Below, piece after piece: positions 44,490-55,367 of a stretch of DNA of 64,000 bases. The stretch's first letter is position 1. Every line of letters begins with the position of its first letter. The translations under genes were made by a program, and so were the position numbers. The notes beneath the pieces are model-generated. The model was not told the origin of the DNA and searched no databases. It saw nothing but the letters and a program-made list of their open reading frames with translations. This stretch comes from Martelella alba (lineage in GTDB: Bacteria; Pseudomonadota; Gammaproteobacteria; Enterobacterales; Enterobacteriaceae): NCBI RefSeq assembly GCF_005217455.1, contig NZ_SZPQ01000029.1:1-64000 (forward strand), given 5' to 3'.

Positions 44490-46949
44490 ATGTCAGGTTG
44501 GCGTACTTTATATTATGCGTTATTGAATTTACCGCTGAAACTGTTGGTCAGGAGTAAGGTGATTCCGGCCGATCCCCAAGGGGAGACCGGCTTGGATCCG
44601 CTACGGCCGATAATGTATGTTCTACCTTATAATTCCAAGGCGGACTTGCTTACGCTACGCGCGCAGTGTCTAAAACTGCAATTGCCGGATCCGCTGGACC
44701 AAGTGAATATCGACGGCGTCAGTTTGCCGCGTTATGTCTTTATCAACGACGGACCGCGGGTCTTTTCCTATTTCACCGAAAAGCCGGAGTCCGTCAGGTT
44801 ATTTCATAATTACCTGGACTTACATCGCAACAATCCGCAGTTGGATGTGCAGATGGTGCCGGTCGCGGTGATGTTCGGACGATCGCCCGGCCGCGAGGCG
44901 CAACCCAATCATCCCGCGCCGCAACTACGTCTGCTGAACGGTTTCCAGAAATTCATTGCCGTATTGTGGCTGGGACGCGACAGCTTCGTCCGCTTTTCCA
45001 GCCCGCTATCCATGCGATATATGGCGACGGAGCACGGCACCGATAAAACGATTGCCCAGAAACTGGCCAGAGTGGCGCGGATTCATTTCGCCCGCCAGCG
45101 CCTGGTGGCGGTGGGGCCGCGCCTGCCGGTCCGGCAGGAGTTGTTCAATAAGCTGCTGGCGTCCAAGGCCATTGAAAAAGCCGTGGAAGATGAGGCGCGC
45201 ACCAAAAAGCTTTCCGTGGAAAAAGCGCAGCAGGCGGCCATCGGGATAATGGAGGAGATCGCCGCGGACTTCTCTTATGAGGCGGTGCGTCTCACCGATC
45301 GGGTCCTCGGATGGACCTGGAATCGCCTTTATCAGGGATTGCACGTGCGTAACGCCGAGCGGGTGAGGCAATTGGCCGAAGACGGGCATGAAATCGTCTA
45401 TGTGCCCTGTCATCGTAGTCATATGGATTATCTGCTGTTGTCGTATGTTCTCTACCATCAGGGTCTGGTGCCGCCGCATATCGCCGCCGGCATCAACCTG
45501 AACTTCTGGCCGGCGGGGCCGGTTTTTCGCCGGTTGGGCGCATTTTTTATCCGCCGGACGTTCAAGGGCAACAAACTTTATTCCACCATATTCCGCGAAT
45601 ACCTCGGTGAATTGTTCACCCGCGGATACTCGGTGGAATATTTTATGGAAGGCGGGCGCTCCAGAACGGGCCGGCTGCTGGAGCCCAAAACCGGCACACT
45701 GACCATGACCCTTCAGGCCATGTTGCGCGGCGGAAACCGGCCCATTACCCTGGTGCCGATCTATGTCGGCTATGAGCATGTCATGGAGGTGGCGACCTAT
45801 GCCAAGGAATTGCGCGGCGCGACCAAGGAAAAAGAAGGGTTTTTCCAGATGTTGCGAGGCTTGCGCAAGTTGCGCAACCTGGGCCTGGGCTATGTGAATT
45901 TCGGCGAACCGTTATCGCTGAGCGCCTACCTTAACCAGCATGTGCCGCAGTGGCGCGAATCCATCGATCCTATCGAGGCGCAACGCCCCGCCTGGCTGGC
46001 GACGGCGGTGGCCGACATCGCCGGCAAAATCATGGTCCGGATCAATAACGCCGCCGCCGCCAATGCCATCAATCTGTGCTCTACGGTGTTACTGGCGTCG
46101 CGACAACGTTCGTTGACCCGCGAGCAGTTGCTGCAACAACTGACCTGTTATATGGCGCTGTTACGCAACGTGCCCTACGCGCCGGACGTTACCGTACCGG
46201 ACGCGACCGCGGAGCAATTGCTCGAACACGCGTTGGGCATGGATAAATTCAGTATTGAACAGGATACCATTGGCGACATTATCTACTTGTCGCGGGAACG
46301 GGCCGTCCTGATGACCTACTACCGCAACAATATTCAGCATCTGTTCATTCTACCGTCGCTGGTGGCGGCCATGGTGATCGGCCATCCCGGTATTGATCGC
46401 GCACGACTGCTACACCGGATAACGCTGCTGTATCCGTTGCTGAAAGCTGAATTGTTCATGCATTATGACGACAATCAACTGGAAGCGATTATCCTCAGGC
46501 TGATAGCGGAACTGTTGCGACAGGAATTGATCACGGAAGACGCGCAGCGGCTCAGCATCAATCCTGGCCGGGCCCATACGCTGCAACTGCTGGCCGCCGG
46601 CGTTAGGGAAACACTGCAACGTTACGCCATCGCTTTTTCCCTGCTGCGATTCAACCCGCGGATTAACCGCGGAACGCTGGAAAAAGAAAGCCGTATCATG
46701 GCCCAGCGCCTCTCGGTGCTGCACGGTATCAACGCGCCGGAGTTCTTTGATAAAGCGGTGTTTTCCACCTTGGTGGGAACGCTGCGCGACCAGCACTATA
46801 TTAGCGATACCGGCGACGCCATAGAGGAAAAAGTCAACGAGACAAGCCTGATCCTGAGCGAATTGGTTACGCCGGAAGTGCAATTGACCATTGAAAGCGC
46901 CGGCGTGCTGGCGTCGGTAAAAATCACCGACGCGACGTCGGCGGATTAG
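44490..46949 (+). CDS. plsB: Glycerol-3-phosphate acyltransferase
   Basis: 819 residues (E. coli 807). Acylates sn-1 of glycerol-3-phosphate, the first step of phospholipid synthesis, at the inner membrane. Acyltransferase motifs: [18 protein letters not shown] (HX4D), [37 protein letters not shown] and [11 protein letters not shown]. Start at 44490 ([17 protein letters not shown]) matches E. coli MSGW; the open frame runs 81 bp further upstream without family similarity. Confidence 0.97.
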   Translation: MSGWRTLYYALLNLPLKLLVRSKVIPADPQGETGLDPLRPIMYVLPYNSKADLLTLRAQCLKLQLPDPLDQVNIDGVSLPRYVFINDGPRVFSYFTEKPESVRLFHNYLDLHRNNPQLDVQMVPVAVMFGRSPGREAQPNHPAPQLRLLNGFQKFIAVLWLGRDSFVRFSSPLSMRYMATEHGTDKTIAQKLARVARIHFARQRLVAVGPRLPVRQELFNKLLASKAIEKAVEDEARTKKLSVEKAQQAAIGIMEEIAADFSYEAVRLTDRVLGWTWNRLYQGLHVRNAERVRQLAEDGHEIVYVPCHRSHMDYLLLSYVLYHQGLVPPHIAAGINLNFWPAGPVFRRLGAFFIRRTFKGNKLYSTIFREYLGELFTRGYSVEYFMEGGRSRTGRLLEPKTGTLTMTLQAMLRGGNRPITLVPIYVGYEHVMEVATYAKELRGATKEKEGFFQMLRGLRKLRNLGLGYVNFGEPLSLSAYLNQHVPQWRESIDPIEAQRPAWLATAVADIAGKIMVRINNAAAANAINLCSTVLLASRQRSLTREQLLQQLTCYMALLRNVPYAPDVTVPDATAEQLLEHALGMDKFSIEQDTIGDIIYLSRERAVLMTYYRNNIQHLFILPSLVAAMVIGHPGIDRARLLHRITLLYPLLKAELFMHYDDNQLEAIILRLIAELLRQELITEDAQRLSINPGRAHTLQLLAAGVRETLQRYAIAFSLLRFNPRINRGTLEKESRIMAQRLSVLHGINAPEFFDKAVFSTLVGTLRDQHYISDTGDAIEEKVNETSLILSELVTPEVQLTIESAGVLASVKITDATSAD

Positions 46950-46965
46950 CCGCGGCCGCGGGGGC

Positions 46966-47847
46966 CTAACGGGTCCCCGCGCCGAGCAGGCTCAAGGCGA
47001 TCCCGGCATAGATAACCATCCCGACCAGGTTATTGTTTAAAAAAGCCTTGAAGCAGGCCTGGCGATCCCGGCCGGCAATCAATCGTTGTTGATAAAGAAA
47101 CAGGCCCGCCGCCAGCAGCAACGCCGCGTAATAAACGGCATTCAACCGCGACAGCCAGCCGAGGGCGGCCAGCAGCAGTAACGTAGCGCCTTGCAGCAGA
47201 CCAATGAGGGTTTTGTCGTGGCGTCCGAAAAGGATAGCGGTGGATTTTACGCCGATGCGCAGATCGTCATCCCGATCCACCATGGCGTACTCGGTATCAT
47301 AAGCCACCGTCCAAAGAATATTCGCCGCAAACAAGAGCCAGCAGGACAGCGGCAACGCTTCGCTGACCGCGGCATACCCCATCGGGATCGACCAGCCGAA
47401 GGCCGCGCCAAGCACCAGTTGCGGCAAGTGCGTGTACCGTTTCATGAACGGATAGACCCAGGCCAGCGCCAGGGCCGCCGCCGAGAGGACGATGGTCATG
47501 GTATTCAATGTCAGCACCAGTCCGAACGCCGCCGCCACCAAAGCAACGAACAACACTTTCGCTTCTTTCTCGCTGACCAGGCCGCTGGGCAGGGGACGCG
47601 AGGCGGTACGCTTGACATGTCCATCGATTCTGCGATCAGCGAAGTCATTAACCACACAGCCGGCGGCGCGCATCAAAAAGACGCCGCCGATAAATACCCC
47701 CAGGATGCCAAAATCGGGCACACCCCGTCCGGCAAGCCAGAGGGCCCAGAGTGTCGGCCAAAGCAACAACAAAGAACCAATGGGTTTATCAATGCGCATT
47801 AGCCGGCAACAGGCTTGCCATTTACCCAATGTGGCGCCATGTTCCAC
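46966..47847 (-). CDS. ubiA: 4-hydroxybenzoate octaprenyltransferase
   Basis: 293 residues, about eight membrane helices. Prenyl-diphosphate/Mg motifs [18 protein letters not shown] (NDxxDxxxD) and [18 protein letters not shown] (second Asp-rich loop). Prenylates 4-hydroxybenzoate in ubiquinone synthesis. Follows ubiC on the same strand, 36 bp apart, and converges with plsB. Confidence 0.97.
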   Translation of the reverse strand: MEHGATLGKWQACCRLMRIDKPIGSLLLLWPTLWALWLAGRGVPDFGILGVFIGGVFLMRAAGCVVNDFADRRIDGHVKRTASRPLPSGLVSEKEAKVLFVALVAAAFGLVLTLNTMTIVLSAAALALAWVYPFMKRYTHLPQLVLGAAFGWSIPMGYAAVSEALPLSCWLLFAANILWTVAYDTEYAMVDRDDDLRIGVKSTAILFGRHDKTLIGLLQGATLLLLAALGWLSRLNAVYYAALLLAAGLFLYQQRLIAGRDRQACFKAFLNNNLVGMVIYAGIALSLLGAGTR

Positions 47848-47883
47848 TTTTTTACTCCTTTAGTCGGTCAAGCGTCGCCGTGT

Positions 47884-48390
47884 TCAACGATACAGCGGTG
47901 CGTCTGATAAAAACAGTTCGGTCAACAACAATGGCTTGCCATGGGAATGCAAGCGGGACCGGCGCGCCCATAATCCGTCAGCGCGTCCCAGTTGAATGAA
48001 ATCGCGCGCCGGGGGACCCTCGCGAAACAGCCAGCGGCCCAGCGGCGTATCCCCAAGCGCGGTTAACGCGCTCTCCGCATCGCCGAGCACATGCGCGGGA
48101 ATCAAGGTACGGCCCGCCAGCCAGGGCCGGCCATCGCCATAAAGCACCACTTCCCGCAGCCAGTAACGCCCGCTTGCGGGTAACAATGCGCTATCGCCGC
48201 CCGATTCGGCGGCGGAGCAATACCCTTCCCGGATACGCCGGACGCTTAGCGTCCGGCAGTGGCGCTCCAGACGCAGGGTCATCGAGTCGCTTTCCAGCAA
48301 CCAATTCTCTTGCGTCGGACTTAAACACGGGCGCGGACCGTCAAACCAGCGGATAGCCGCCAAGAGCGTGGTAGAAGGATCGTCCGTCAT
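47884..48390 (-). CDS. ubiC: Chorismate lyase
   Basis: 168 residues. Landmarks are RIREGYC, SGRYWLREVVLYGDGRPWLAGRTLIP (active-site Arg), DTPLGRWLF and KPLLLTELFLSDAPLY (active-site Glu). Releases 4-hydroxybenzoate from chorismate for ubiquinone. GAGGACAGG precedes ATG 48390. The 48391-48724 gap upstream shows no supported gene. Confidence 0.95.
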   Translation of the reverse strand: MTDDPSTTLLAAIRWFDGPRPCLSPTQENWLLESDSMTLRLERHCRTLSVRRIREGYCSAAESGGDSALLPASGRYWLREVVLYGDGRPWLAGRTLIPAHVLGDAESALTALGDTPLGRWLFREGPPARDFIQLGRADGLWARRSRLHSHGKPLLLTELFLSDAPLYR

Positions 48391-48724
48391 CCTGTCCTCA
48401 TGATGTCAATTGAGAGTCGGATACAATTGTAGCCCAGAACACGTACCAATCCCTGTTCCACGAATATTCACGGACGCCGCCGATGAATTGCCGCGCCACA
48501 AACGCGAGTCGCATGGCGCGTGGGGAGACCATACAAGCGACGAGCAGCGGCGCGGTCAAAACACCCCCACGGGGCGAGAGCGGAAAACCCGCACGCGGCA
48601 TTGCCGGATGAGACGGTATTGCGGCCACTATCGCCCGCTGCGCGGATCAAGTCAAGAATCCTTGCCATCCCGACTTTCCCGCCGCCCCGCGGTCCGTCAC
48701 GGCCACGCGACTCGCCGACAACGG

Positions 48725-48750
48725 CAACGGCCTCCCGAAGGAGGCCGTTG
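48725..48750 (-). terminator. UUCG-tetraloop hairpin after yjbH
   Basis: Minus-strand stem CAACGGCCTCC / GGAGGCCGTTG closed by a TTCG loop, 26 bp after the yjbH stop. Very stable, no U run, so it may terminate or protect the 3' end of the yjbEFGH transcript. Confidence 0.65.
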
Positions 48751-48775
48751 GCGCCGATATCGATATTCGAGGATT

Positions 48776-50863
48776 TCAGCGCACTTCCGGTGAACGTTCG
48801 CTCGTCAGATCATACAGATAGAATTTGCGTCCCACCATTTGTCCGCCGTCTCTGGTCAGCGGGATCCAGTTCAATTGCGCCCGAGTGCGATTTGGCGTAA
48901 CGGTCAACAGATCCAGCGGAATCGACAAATAGAAACCCTTGGTGAAAGAACCTTCGCCATAGTCCGTGCGGGAAACGTTGGTAAAGGTGGCGAACGCGCC
49001 GGCGACAACGCCGCTGTCGAACCGTCGCGAAACATCAAAGGTCACGCCCTTGTCTTTCGCCAGATAACGCCCGACGCTGGCTTTAACCAACACGCCGTTT
49101 AGGAAACTGGGTTCCCAATAACCGGTCAGATTACCGGTGGCGACACTGTAGTCGGCAAACCGCATCATGTTGTTCCAATCACGCTGTTTGACATAATTGC
49201 CATCCAGGCCCACCGCCCAATTGGAATCCAGCGGACGATAAAGCACTTCACCGCCCACCCCGCCATACATCATTTCCAAATAGCCGCCATAGACCTGGCC
49301 ATACCAGTCGTCGCCGAGCCTGTTGATATAGGCGGTCTGCAGATTGCTGATGTACACATCATTGCCGACATATTCGCGGATGCGGGTCCTGACCCGCGGC
49401 AAATGCGAATCGCTGGGCGGACTGGTGAACTTGAACTTATTGTAATTATTGATGATATTGCCGAACAGGCTGCCGGAATTCACCCAATGATCGGTCATCC
49501 AGTAATTGGCGTAGCCTTCCACGCCGATTTGATACATATAAAAAGATTCAGGCCCGCCGAAGGACTGGTTGAGCACCGGCGACCAGCCCAATTCCAGGCG
49601 ATTGCGTTCGATATAGTAACCCTGTTCAGCGTTTTTCGGCACATCCGGCTCGGTACGGCGCTGTTTCAGCGGCTGTTCGTGCCCAAGCGGATAGCCTTTT
49701 AGACTATCCTGCAAACTCTTGACATCCGTTTCAGTCGTCACCATCGGCATGTGCTGCCGTGTCTCGGTGACTTTGAGGGTATCGATATTGGCGGGCAGGT
49801 TGTTGACCAGAATACGGTTGGCGCGATCGACGCCCTCGGCGCCATCGCGATATTTATATTGCTCGCCGGTCATGTACAGGGTATTGCCTTTAACCTGGAT
49901 ATGCGGCGCGGCGAAACCCGCCACGCTATCCATATCGGTCAACTGCTGCGCCACCACCTGATGCTGCAAGATCTCGTCTTGCGGATGAGGCTGATACGCC
50001 GGCTTTTCGCTGTCCAGATGCGATTGATGCAATTCATTGAAATTGGTGCGTAATGAAAAGCCGAACATCAGAGTATTGCCACGCTCATAACTCAGATTGA
50101 CATCCGCCCAGTTGGTCAATCGATAAATCGCGCCGACATTGATCGGCGTATTTTGCTTAAGCTGGCCGGCAAAATCGCCTTTGTAGTTGTTGCCTTCATA
50201 TTCCAGTTTCAAGCGCAACGGCTGCCAGGGCGTCTGATACTCCACGCCGCCGAATATCGATGACGGACCGTGGAAGAAATCACCGGTGTTGAAGGAGCCC
50301 GCGGCGTTGTGCGCATTGCTGCGATAGCAATAGTCATTGGATAGCGAGCAAAACGGGTTTTTCACGTTGCCGCTATTGCCCAGATAACCCCAGCCGAGCC
50401 CGAGGGAAAAATCGAAAGGTCCCCAAGCCTTGCTGGCGGCGAGAAACTCGCTGTCAAACAGCCCGGTGCCGCCGAAGTCATTAATGCCCAGCGACACCTC
50501 GGGGAGATAATAACCTTCCTGCCACAAACGCACTTTGAAGTCGATGCCTTTGTCTTTATAGGTTTGATTACCGCTGAAATTCGGATCGTTGCTGTATTTG
50601 CGGGTTCGCACGTCGGTATAGCGTATCGTACTCCCCAACCAGGGCATCAATTGGACATAAATGGAATAGAAACGGTACTGATCGTTATCGCGGTAGTTCA
50701 TGCTGAACTCGCCGTCCGGCGCCATGCGGGCCGTCGGCGTCTGCAACAGCCCCACCCCGCCCAAATCCATTTGTGAGGGTCCCAGCGGTTCGGTATAAGG
50801 CGCCGCCTGGCAAGCGGAAGCCACTGACAACGCGATGAGGCTCAGGAGATAGGTTTTTTTCAT
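48776..50863 (-). CDS. yjbH: YjbH outer-membrane beta-barrel exopolysaccharide protein
   Basis: 695 residues. Sec signal [20 protein letters not shown], then a porin-like series of amphipathic strands (aromatic-rich, for example [20 protein letters not shown]) ending [20 protein letters not shown]. YjbH is the likely outer-membrane secretin/export component of the Yjb exopolysaccharide. Its start overlaps the yjbG stop by one base (TGATG). Confidence 0.92.
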   Translation of the reverse strand: MKKTYLLSLIALSVASACQAAPYTEPLGPSQMDLGGVGLLQTPTARMAPDGEFSMNYRDNDQYRFYSIYVQLMPWLGSTIRYTDVRTRKYSNDPNFSGNQTYKDKGIDFKVRLWQEGYYLPEVSLGINDFGGTGLFDSEFLAASKAWGPFDFSLGLGWGYLGNSGNVKNPFCSLSNDYCYRSNAHNAAGSFNTGDFFHGPSSIFGGVEYQTPWQPLRLKLEYEGNNYKGDFAGQLKQNTPINVGAIYRLTNWADVNLSYERGNTLMFGFSLRTNFNELHQSHLDSEKPAYQPHPQDEILQHQVVAQQLTDMDSVAGFAAPHIQVKGNTLYMTGEQYKYRDGAEGVDRANRILVNNLPANIDTLKVTETRQHMPMVTTETDVKSLQDSLKGYPLGHEQPLKQRRTEPDVPKNAEQGYYIERNRLELGWSPVLNQSFGGPESFYMYQIGVEGYANYWMTDHWVNSGSLFGNIINNYNKFKFTSPPSDSHLPRVRTRIREYVGNDVYISNLQTAYINRLGDDWYGQVYGGYLEMMYGGVGGEVLYRPLDSNWAVGLDGNYVKQRDWNNMMRFADYSVATGNLTGYWEPSFLNGVLVKASVGRYLAKDKGVTFDVSRRFDSGVVAGAFATFTNVSRTDYGEGSFTKGFYLSIPLDLLTVTPNRTRAQLNWIPLTRDGGQMVGRKFYLYDLTSERSPEVR

Positions 50864-51618
50864 CAGTCAGGGATCCGGTGAGTCAGCAGAGTAACGATTT
50901 GATCATTCACGTCCCGGTAATCGCCCGGTAGCGACCACGAAGAAAAGCCGACGTATATCACGCTGCCCGGTAGGGCTTCGTTATGACGGCGATTCCAATA
51001 GGCCACCGGTACCGATCTGGCGCGGCCGTCGGGCGTTATCAGCCAGGCGACGCTTTTATCCGCGCCGCTTAGCCGCTCATGACCAACCAAATAATCGCTG
51101 ACATCCTTGCCGACCTGATAAGGCTCAGAACCCGTACCGGTCAATACGCCAAACAGACGTACCGAGCTGGGTTTCGCCAGGGCATAAACCGTATAGTCGC
51201 CGCTTAGGGCATAATCGGCGCCGGGCTCCAGGCGGATCACATCCGGGTCCATTGAAACGAACTGCCGGCCGGTCACCTTGATGGCGGAAAGCTGACCGCG
51301 CACCCGATCCACCGATGCGGCCAGATCGAGGTCGTTATCCCGCCGGAGTTCGCCGCTCAAGGTACTTAGCCTGGCCAGTAACTGCCGTTGTCGTTCCTGC
51401 TCCACGGCGGTGGCCATTTTTTCAGCGATAATCGTGCCGGGCCACCAGGTATGTCCGGCGAGAACCGGGTTCAGCGCGACCTGTTCCAGATGGGACGCGC
51501 CGGTTATCACCGCGGGCCGGGACTGTCCGGGGAAATAAACGGTGACCCGGCTGTCAGCCGCGGCCGAAGCAACAAAACCCACACATAAACTCGCTATCAA
51601 CAAGAGTCTTTTTTTCAT
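50863..51618 (-). CDS. yjbG: YjbG capsule biosynthesis GfcC-like periplasmic protein
   Basis: 251 residues. Signal [21 protein letters not shown]; GfcC-like sequence [56 protein letters not shown], and [13 protein letters not shown] near the end. Periplasmic partner in polysaccharide secretion. Coupled by ATGA to yjbF upstream. Confidence 0.92.
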   Translation of the reverse strand: MKKRLLLIASLCVGFVASAAADSRVTVYFPGQSRPAVITGASHLEQVALNPVLAGHTWWPGTIIAEKMATAVEQERQRQLLARLSTLSGELRRDNDLDLAASVDRVRGQLSAIKVTGRQFVSMDPDVIRLEPGADYALSGDYTVYALAKPSSVRLFGVLTGTGSEPYQVGKDVSDYLVGHERLSGADKSVAWLITPDGRARSVPVAYWNRRHNEALPGSVIYVGFSSWSLPGDYRDVNDQIVTLLTHRIPD

Positions 51619-52271
51619 GGCTTATACGGATTTAAAGTGGTGGTTTCGACGGGGAAGAAATCCGGCCCGATAAATTGTTGGGTTTTATAAACGCCGCCGG
51701 TGACCGGATCGATCCAGTAACGGTTGCGATAATGGGTATGCAGTTCCGCCACGTCGACATCTTCATCAAGGATACGCGCGGTGTGCGGAGCCCCGAGAAT
51801 GGTCAGGGTTTCATTGCCTGCGAGGGTAAAGCGGGACGTAAACGTGGCCGTGTAGACTTTCCTGCTTTCGGTCCATGTCTGAGTCCGGGTCCATTGGGCG
51901 CCATCGGTAATGCGATTCGCATGGATGAGCGGATCGGCGGACAGATTGGTAACATCGAGCAGGTTATCGGTCAAATCAAGGGTCTTTATCAGGCGGCCGT
52001 TGCGGGTAACCAGCATGGCCTTGTCGCGGGTGACCCATTTAAGATTGCCGTTTTCGGCGTAGGCCAGCACCACGAAAATCTGCGGGCCATTATTAACCCG
52101 CGCATACATACTGGCATAGGGAATATCCCTGACCTGTTCCGGAGTCATCTCCACGTCAGGCATGCCGAATGCCGCGACCTTAAAGGTTTCACCCAGGCTC
52201 TTTTGCGATTGACTGCACGCGGCCACCAGAAAGCACACCACCAATAAAAATAAATAGCGCACGTCGTTCAT
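51615..52271 (-). CDS. yjbF: YjbF GfcB-like lipoprotein
   Basis: 218 residues. Lipoprotein signal with lipobox LVAAC (Cys about residue 19) followed by SQSQKSLGETFKVAAFG, then a beta-rich GfcB-like body (YASMYARVNNGPQIFVVLAYAENG; YRNRYWIDPVTGGVYKTQQF). The start is MNDVRYLFLLVV at 52271; the longer open frame upstream runs through the terminator and yjbE and is not real. Confidence 0.9.
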   Translation of the reverse strand: MNDVRYLFLLVVCFLVAACSQSQKSLGETFKVAAFGMPDVEMTPEQVRDIPYASMYARVNNGPQIFVVLAYAENGNLKWVTRDKAMLVTRNGRLIKTLDLTDNLLDVTNLSADPLIHANRITDGAQWTRTQTWTESRKVYTATFTSRFTLAGNETLTILGAPHTARILDEDVDVAELHTHYRNRYWIDPVTGGVYKTQQFIGPDFFPVETTTLNPYKP

Positions 52272-52288
52272 CCCAAACGAAAGGAGAC

Positions 52289-52319
52289 CAAAAAAATAAC
52301 CACACCTGCGTGTGGTTAT
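52289..52319 (-). terminator. Attenuator-like terminator between yjbE and yjbF
   Basis: 10-bp perfect stem ATAACCACAC / GTGTGGTTAT, loop GCAG, followed by TTTTTTT on the minus strand, 14 bp after the yjbE stop and before yjbF. It would make yjbE mRNA far more abundant than yjbFGH unless read-through occurs. Confidence 0.85.
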
Positions 52320-52332
52320 CGAGTCATTATTA

Positions 52333-52602
52333 TTACTGAACGGTTGATGTGGTGGTCCCGCTGGTCGGCGTGGGCGTCCCGCCGTTGTCATCGTTGTGGG
52401 AGGCGACCAGCGCGGCCCCTGCGACCAACGCGACGGCGCCAACGCCGATAGCGGTTGCGGCGCCCGCGCCAAGACCCGACGCGGTGGCGCCGGCAGCGCC
52501 GGATGATGAGGTGGTGGTATTGGTGCCGGGCGCGGCAGCCAGGGCATAAGAACCACTAGCCATCAGCATCGCGGCCATTACAAGAGTAAACAATTTCTTC
52601 AT
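52333..52602 (-). CDS. yjbE: YjbE secreted small protein
   Basis: 89 residues. Signal MKKLFTLVMAAMLMASGSYA, a Gly/Ala-rich hydrophobic centre (GLGAGAATAIGVGAVALVAG) and a Thr/Pro/Ser tail. First gene of the exopolysaccharide operon; in E. coli the operon is Rcs-controlled. Function unproven. Confidence 0.9.
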   Translation of the reverse strand: MKKLFTLVMAAMLMASGSYALAAAPGTNTTTSSSGAAGATASGLGAGAATAIGVGAVALVAGAALVASHNDDNGGTPTPTSGTTTSTVQ

Positions 52603-52659
52603 AGATATTACCTTTCGCTCATGAGGATGATGACTAAATCTAAAGGGTGAATTGCCCTT

Positions 52660-52689
52660 ATATAATCATCATAAAGCAATATAATGCAA
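52660..52689 (-). promoter_or_regulatory. Candidate yjbE promoter
   Basis: Minus-strand TTGCAT and TTATAT separated by 18 bp, giving a leader of about 50 nt. Confidence 0.4.
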
Positions 52690-53021
52690 TAAAATATATC
52701 TTGCATACATCTGTCACGGAGGAAACCTTCCCGTTTTGAGCGAAACAGCAGAATGTGTTGGCAGTAGCTTTCTCTGCCTGGCCGCTAATTTCAGCGATCA
52801 AATTCTAAATAAGGCGCCTCACGGGCCCTAGATACAATATATTGCCATAAGAGACGGCAGAATAATTCAGAATTATCCCACCAAGGCATATTTTAACGCT
52901 ATTACTTTAAGGGCATTGTGCTCAATTACTATCTGTTTGAAAGTGGCGAAATTTCAACTTTACCCCGACCAATGGGCTTAAGGGAATGTTAAGAAAGGCA
53001 AAATGCGCCGGCGTCTTTTTT

Positions 53022-53035
53022 TAGGATTATCCTTA
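53022..53035. promoter_or_regulatory. RcsAB-box match upstream of yjbE
   Basis: Minus-strand TAAGGATAATCCTA agrees at 12 of 14 positions with the RcsAB consensus TAAGAATATTCCTA. It lies 420 bp before yjbE in the 546-bp yjbE-pgi spacer, farther than usual. Nothing else in this spacer is supported. Confidence 0.5.
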
Positions 53036-53100
53036 GCCAAGGTTAAAGCGTAGCGCAGCGGCCGGGCAATGTAAATAATGCAAAGCCAGCCGTTTCCCGA

Positions 53101-53126
53101 CGGGCAACCCTTTTCACGGTTGCCCG
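53101..53126. repeat. Inverted repeat after pgi
   Basis: CGGGCAACC / GGTTGCCCG with an 8-nt loop, 22 bp beyond the pgi stop. Possible terminator stem without a U run. Confidence 0.5.
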
Positions 53127-53148
53127 CGGCGACATTCTGTTTCGCTCG

Positions 53149-54795
53149 TTAACGCCAAGCCTTGAAACGATTGATCAAACCATTGGTGGAACTGTCATGA
53201 CTGGCGACCGGGTCGTTGGTGGCTAATTCCGGCAGGATCCGATTAGCCAATTGTTTGCCCAGTTCCACACCCCATTGGTCGAAAGTGAATATATTCATGA
53301 TAACACCCTGAGTGAAAATCTTGTGCTCATACAGCGCGATCAGGGCGCCCAGACTATAGGGCGTGATTTCTTTAAGCAGTATGGAATTGGTGGGCCGATT
53401 GCCTTCAAACACTTTGAAGGGTACCACATGCCGTACCTGCTCCGGAGTTTTGCCGGCCGCGGCGAACTCGTCCTCAACGACTTGCCGGGATTTACCGAAA
53501 GCCAGCGCTTCGGTCTGGGCGAAAAAATTCGACAGCAATTTGGCATGATGATCGGCCAGCGGGTTGTGGCTGACGGCCGGGGCGATAAAATCGCAAGGCA
53601 CGATTTTGGTTCCCTGATGGATCAGTTGATAGAATGCATGCTGACCATTGGTGCCCGGTTCCCCCCAGATGATGGGTCCGGTCTGATAGGAGACGGGATG
53701 CCCGTCGCGATCAACATATTTGCCGTTGGATTCCATATTGCCTTGCTGGAAATAGGCGGCGAACCGGTGCATATACTGGTCATAAGGCAGGATGGCTTCA
53801 GTTTCCGTGCCAAAGAAATTGTTGTACCAGATGCCTATCAATGCCAATAGCACCGGCAGGTTGCGTTCGGCCGGCGTTTCGACGAAATGATGATCCATGG
53901 CATGGGCGCCGGCCAGCAGTTTTTCGAAGTTTTCAAAACCGACAGACAAGGCGATGGAAAGACCGATAGCCGACCAGAGCGAGTAGCGCCCCCCCACCCA
54001 ATCCCAGAATTCAAACATATTCGCGGTATCGATGCCGAATTCGCCAACCGCCTTGGCATTCGTCGACAAGGCGGCGAAATGCTTGGCCACATGTTTGGCA
54101 TCGCCGGCGGTGTTAAGGAACCATTGCCGGGCGCTATGGGCGTTAGTCATGGTTTCCTGGGTGGTGAATGTTTTGGATGCCACCAGAAACAGCGTAGTGG
54201 CCGGGTCGAGAGGTTTGACCGTTTCCGCTATATGGGTGCCGTCCACATTGGACACGAAATGCATGGTCAGATGATTTTTGAAAGGCCGAAGCGCCTCCGT
54301 CACCATATAGGGGCCGAGGTCAGAGCCGCCGATGCCGATATTGACCACATCGGTGATGGGTTTACCGGTATAGCCCAGCCAATCGCCGCTTATCACCCGA
54401 TCGCAAAACTGTTTCATTTTCGCCAGTACGGCATTCACTTCCGGCATGACATCTTTGCCGTCCACCCGTATTGGGGTGTTGCTGCGGTTACGTAACGCGA
54501 CATGCAAGACGGCGCGATCTTCAGTGCGATTGATTTTTTCACCGGAGAACATGGATTTTATCGCGCCGGACAGATCGCATTCCCTGGCAAGCGCCTGGAG
54601 TTTTTCCAGCGTTTCGCCGGTAATCCGGTTTTTGGAATAGTCCACCAGCATCAGGTCATCGAACGTGGCGGAAAACTTGGCGAAACGCGCGCCGTCCCCG
54701 GCGAACAGATCGCTGATTTTCACGTCTTTCATCTGGTCATAGTGCTGTTGCAACGCTTTCCAGGCGGCGGTATGGCTAGGGTTTATGTTTTTCAT
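53149..54795 (-). CDS. pgi: Glucose-6-phosphate isomerase
   Basis: 548 residues (E. coli 549). Interconverts glucose-6-P and fructose-6-P. Signatures: [58 protein letters not shown] (active site), and [15 protein letters not shown]. Start [15 protein letters not shown] at 54795 matches the family; the open frame extends 210 bp upstream without similarity. Confidence 0.98.
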   Translation of the reverse strand: MKNINPSHTAAWKALQQHYDQMKDVKISDLFAGDGARFAKFSATFDDLMLVDYSKNRITGETLEKLQALARECDLSGAIKSMFSGEKINRTEDRAVLHVALRNRSNTPIRVDGKDVMPEVNAVLAKMKQFCDRVISGDWLGYTGKPITDVVNIGIGGSDLGPYMVTEALRPFKNHLTMHFVSNVDGTHIAETVKPLDPATTLFLVASKTFTTQETMTNAHSARQWFLNTAGDAKHVAKHFAALSTNAKAVGEFGIDTANMFEFWDWVGGRYSLWSAIGLSIALSVGFENFEKLLAGAHAMDHHFVETPAERNLPVLLALIGIWYNNFFGTETEAILPYDQYMHRFAAYFQQGNMESNGKYVDRDGHPVSYQTGPIIWGEPGTNGQHAFYQLIHQGTKIVPCDFIAPAVSHNPLADHHAKLLSNFFAQTEALAFGKSRQVVEDEFAAAGKTPEQVRHVVPFKVFEGNRPTNSILLKEITPYSLGALIALYEHKIFTQGVIMNIFTFDQWGVELGKQLANRILPELATNDPVASHDSSTNGLINRFKAWR

Positions 54796-55059
54796 GGCAA
54801 CACTCTTGTCTATTGAGAATGAAACGAATCCGATGATAACGATTGTATCGCCAAGGCCGTGACTTGCGAGGTCTTTTATTGCGATAGGCAATCTTAATGG
54901 GGTTTGGGCCCGCCAGCGCATACGGGCGCCTGCCATTGAGAGTATCAGAGTGGAGCGGTTTTGCACTATTGCCCGCGCGCCTGCCGGATCCTGAAAAAAG
55001 GTCATACACTGCTCGTTGACAGACGCGTCATTACCCGCTATTTCTAATGGCCGAGTTAC

Positions 55060-55266
55060 GCATGATTATGCGTAAACCAGAAGAGGCGCGCCGCCCAGGC
55101 AAGGTTTCGGAGGATCCGTAGTCCGAAGAAAAAACCCCAGGGGGAGCGGCGCCGAGATGGCGCAAGGAATACGGACGGACCGCCATCGACCGCAGGGGCT
55201 GAATCCCTTGGGTTGTCACTGGCATTCGCCCTTGGGCGACGGCACGGTGGGGCGCTTCTGGGCGTA
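55060..55266 (+). ncRNA. Lysine riboswitch (L box) of lysC
   Basis: The leader carries the conserved L-box blocks in order: CCAGAAGAGGCGCG, CCAGGCAAGG, GGAGGATCCG, CCCCAGGGGGAGCGGCGCCGA, GGGGCTGAATCCC, TTGGGTTGTCAC and the closing CGCTTCTGGGCG. Close to the E. coli lysC leader. Binding of lysine reduces lysC expression. The preceding 54796-55059 holds the pgi promoter and nothing else supported. Confidence 0.93.
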
Positions 55267-55367
55267 TCGTAGATGTCTACCTCTGCTCCCTTTTTCCGCT
55301 CTTGACGCGTGCCAAGGACCCTTGATAACTGTTCACGGTAGATATCCCGACGCGAGGCTTTAAGAGC

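Noticed and set aside
48410..48900. Overlapping plus-strand frames between ubiC and yjbH
   Set aside because: Arg/Pro/Ser-rich low-complexity translations typical of out-of-frame GC-rich DNA.
52272..52556. Long N-terminal extension of yjbF
   Set aside because: It would read through the terminator and the whole yjbE gene; the lipoprotein signal begins at 52271.
52749..52775. ops/JUMPstart-like GGCAGTAGCTT before yjbE
   Set aside because: It is on the plus strand, opposite to the yjbE operon, and departs from GGCGGTAGCGT.
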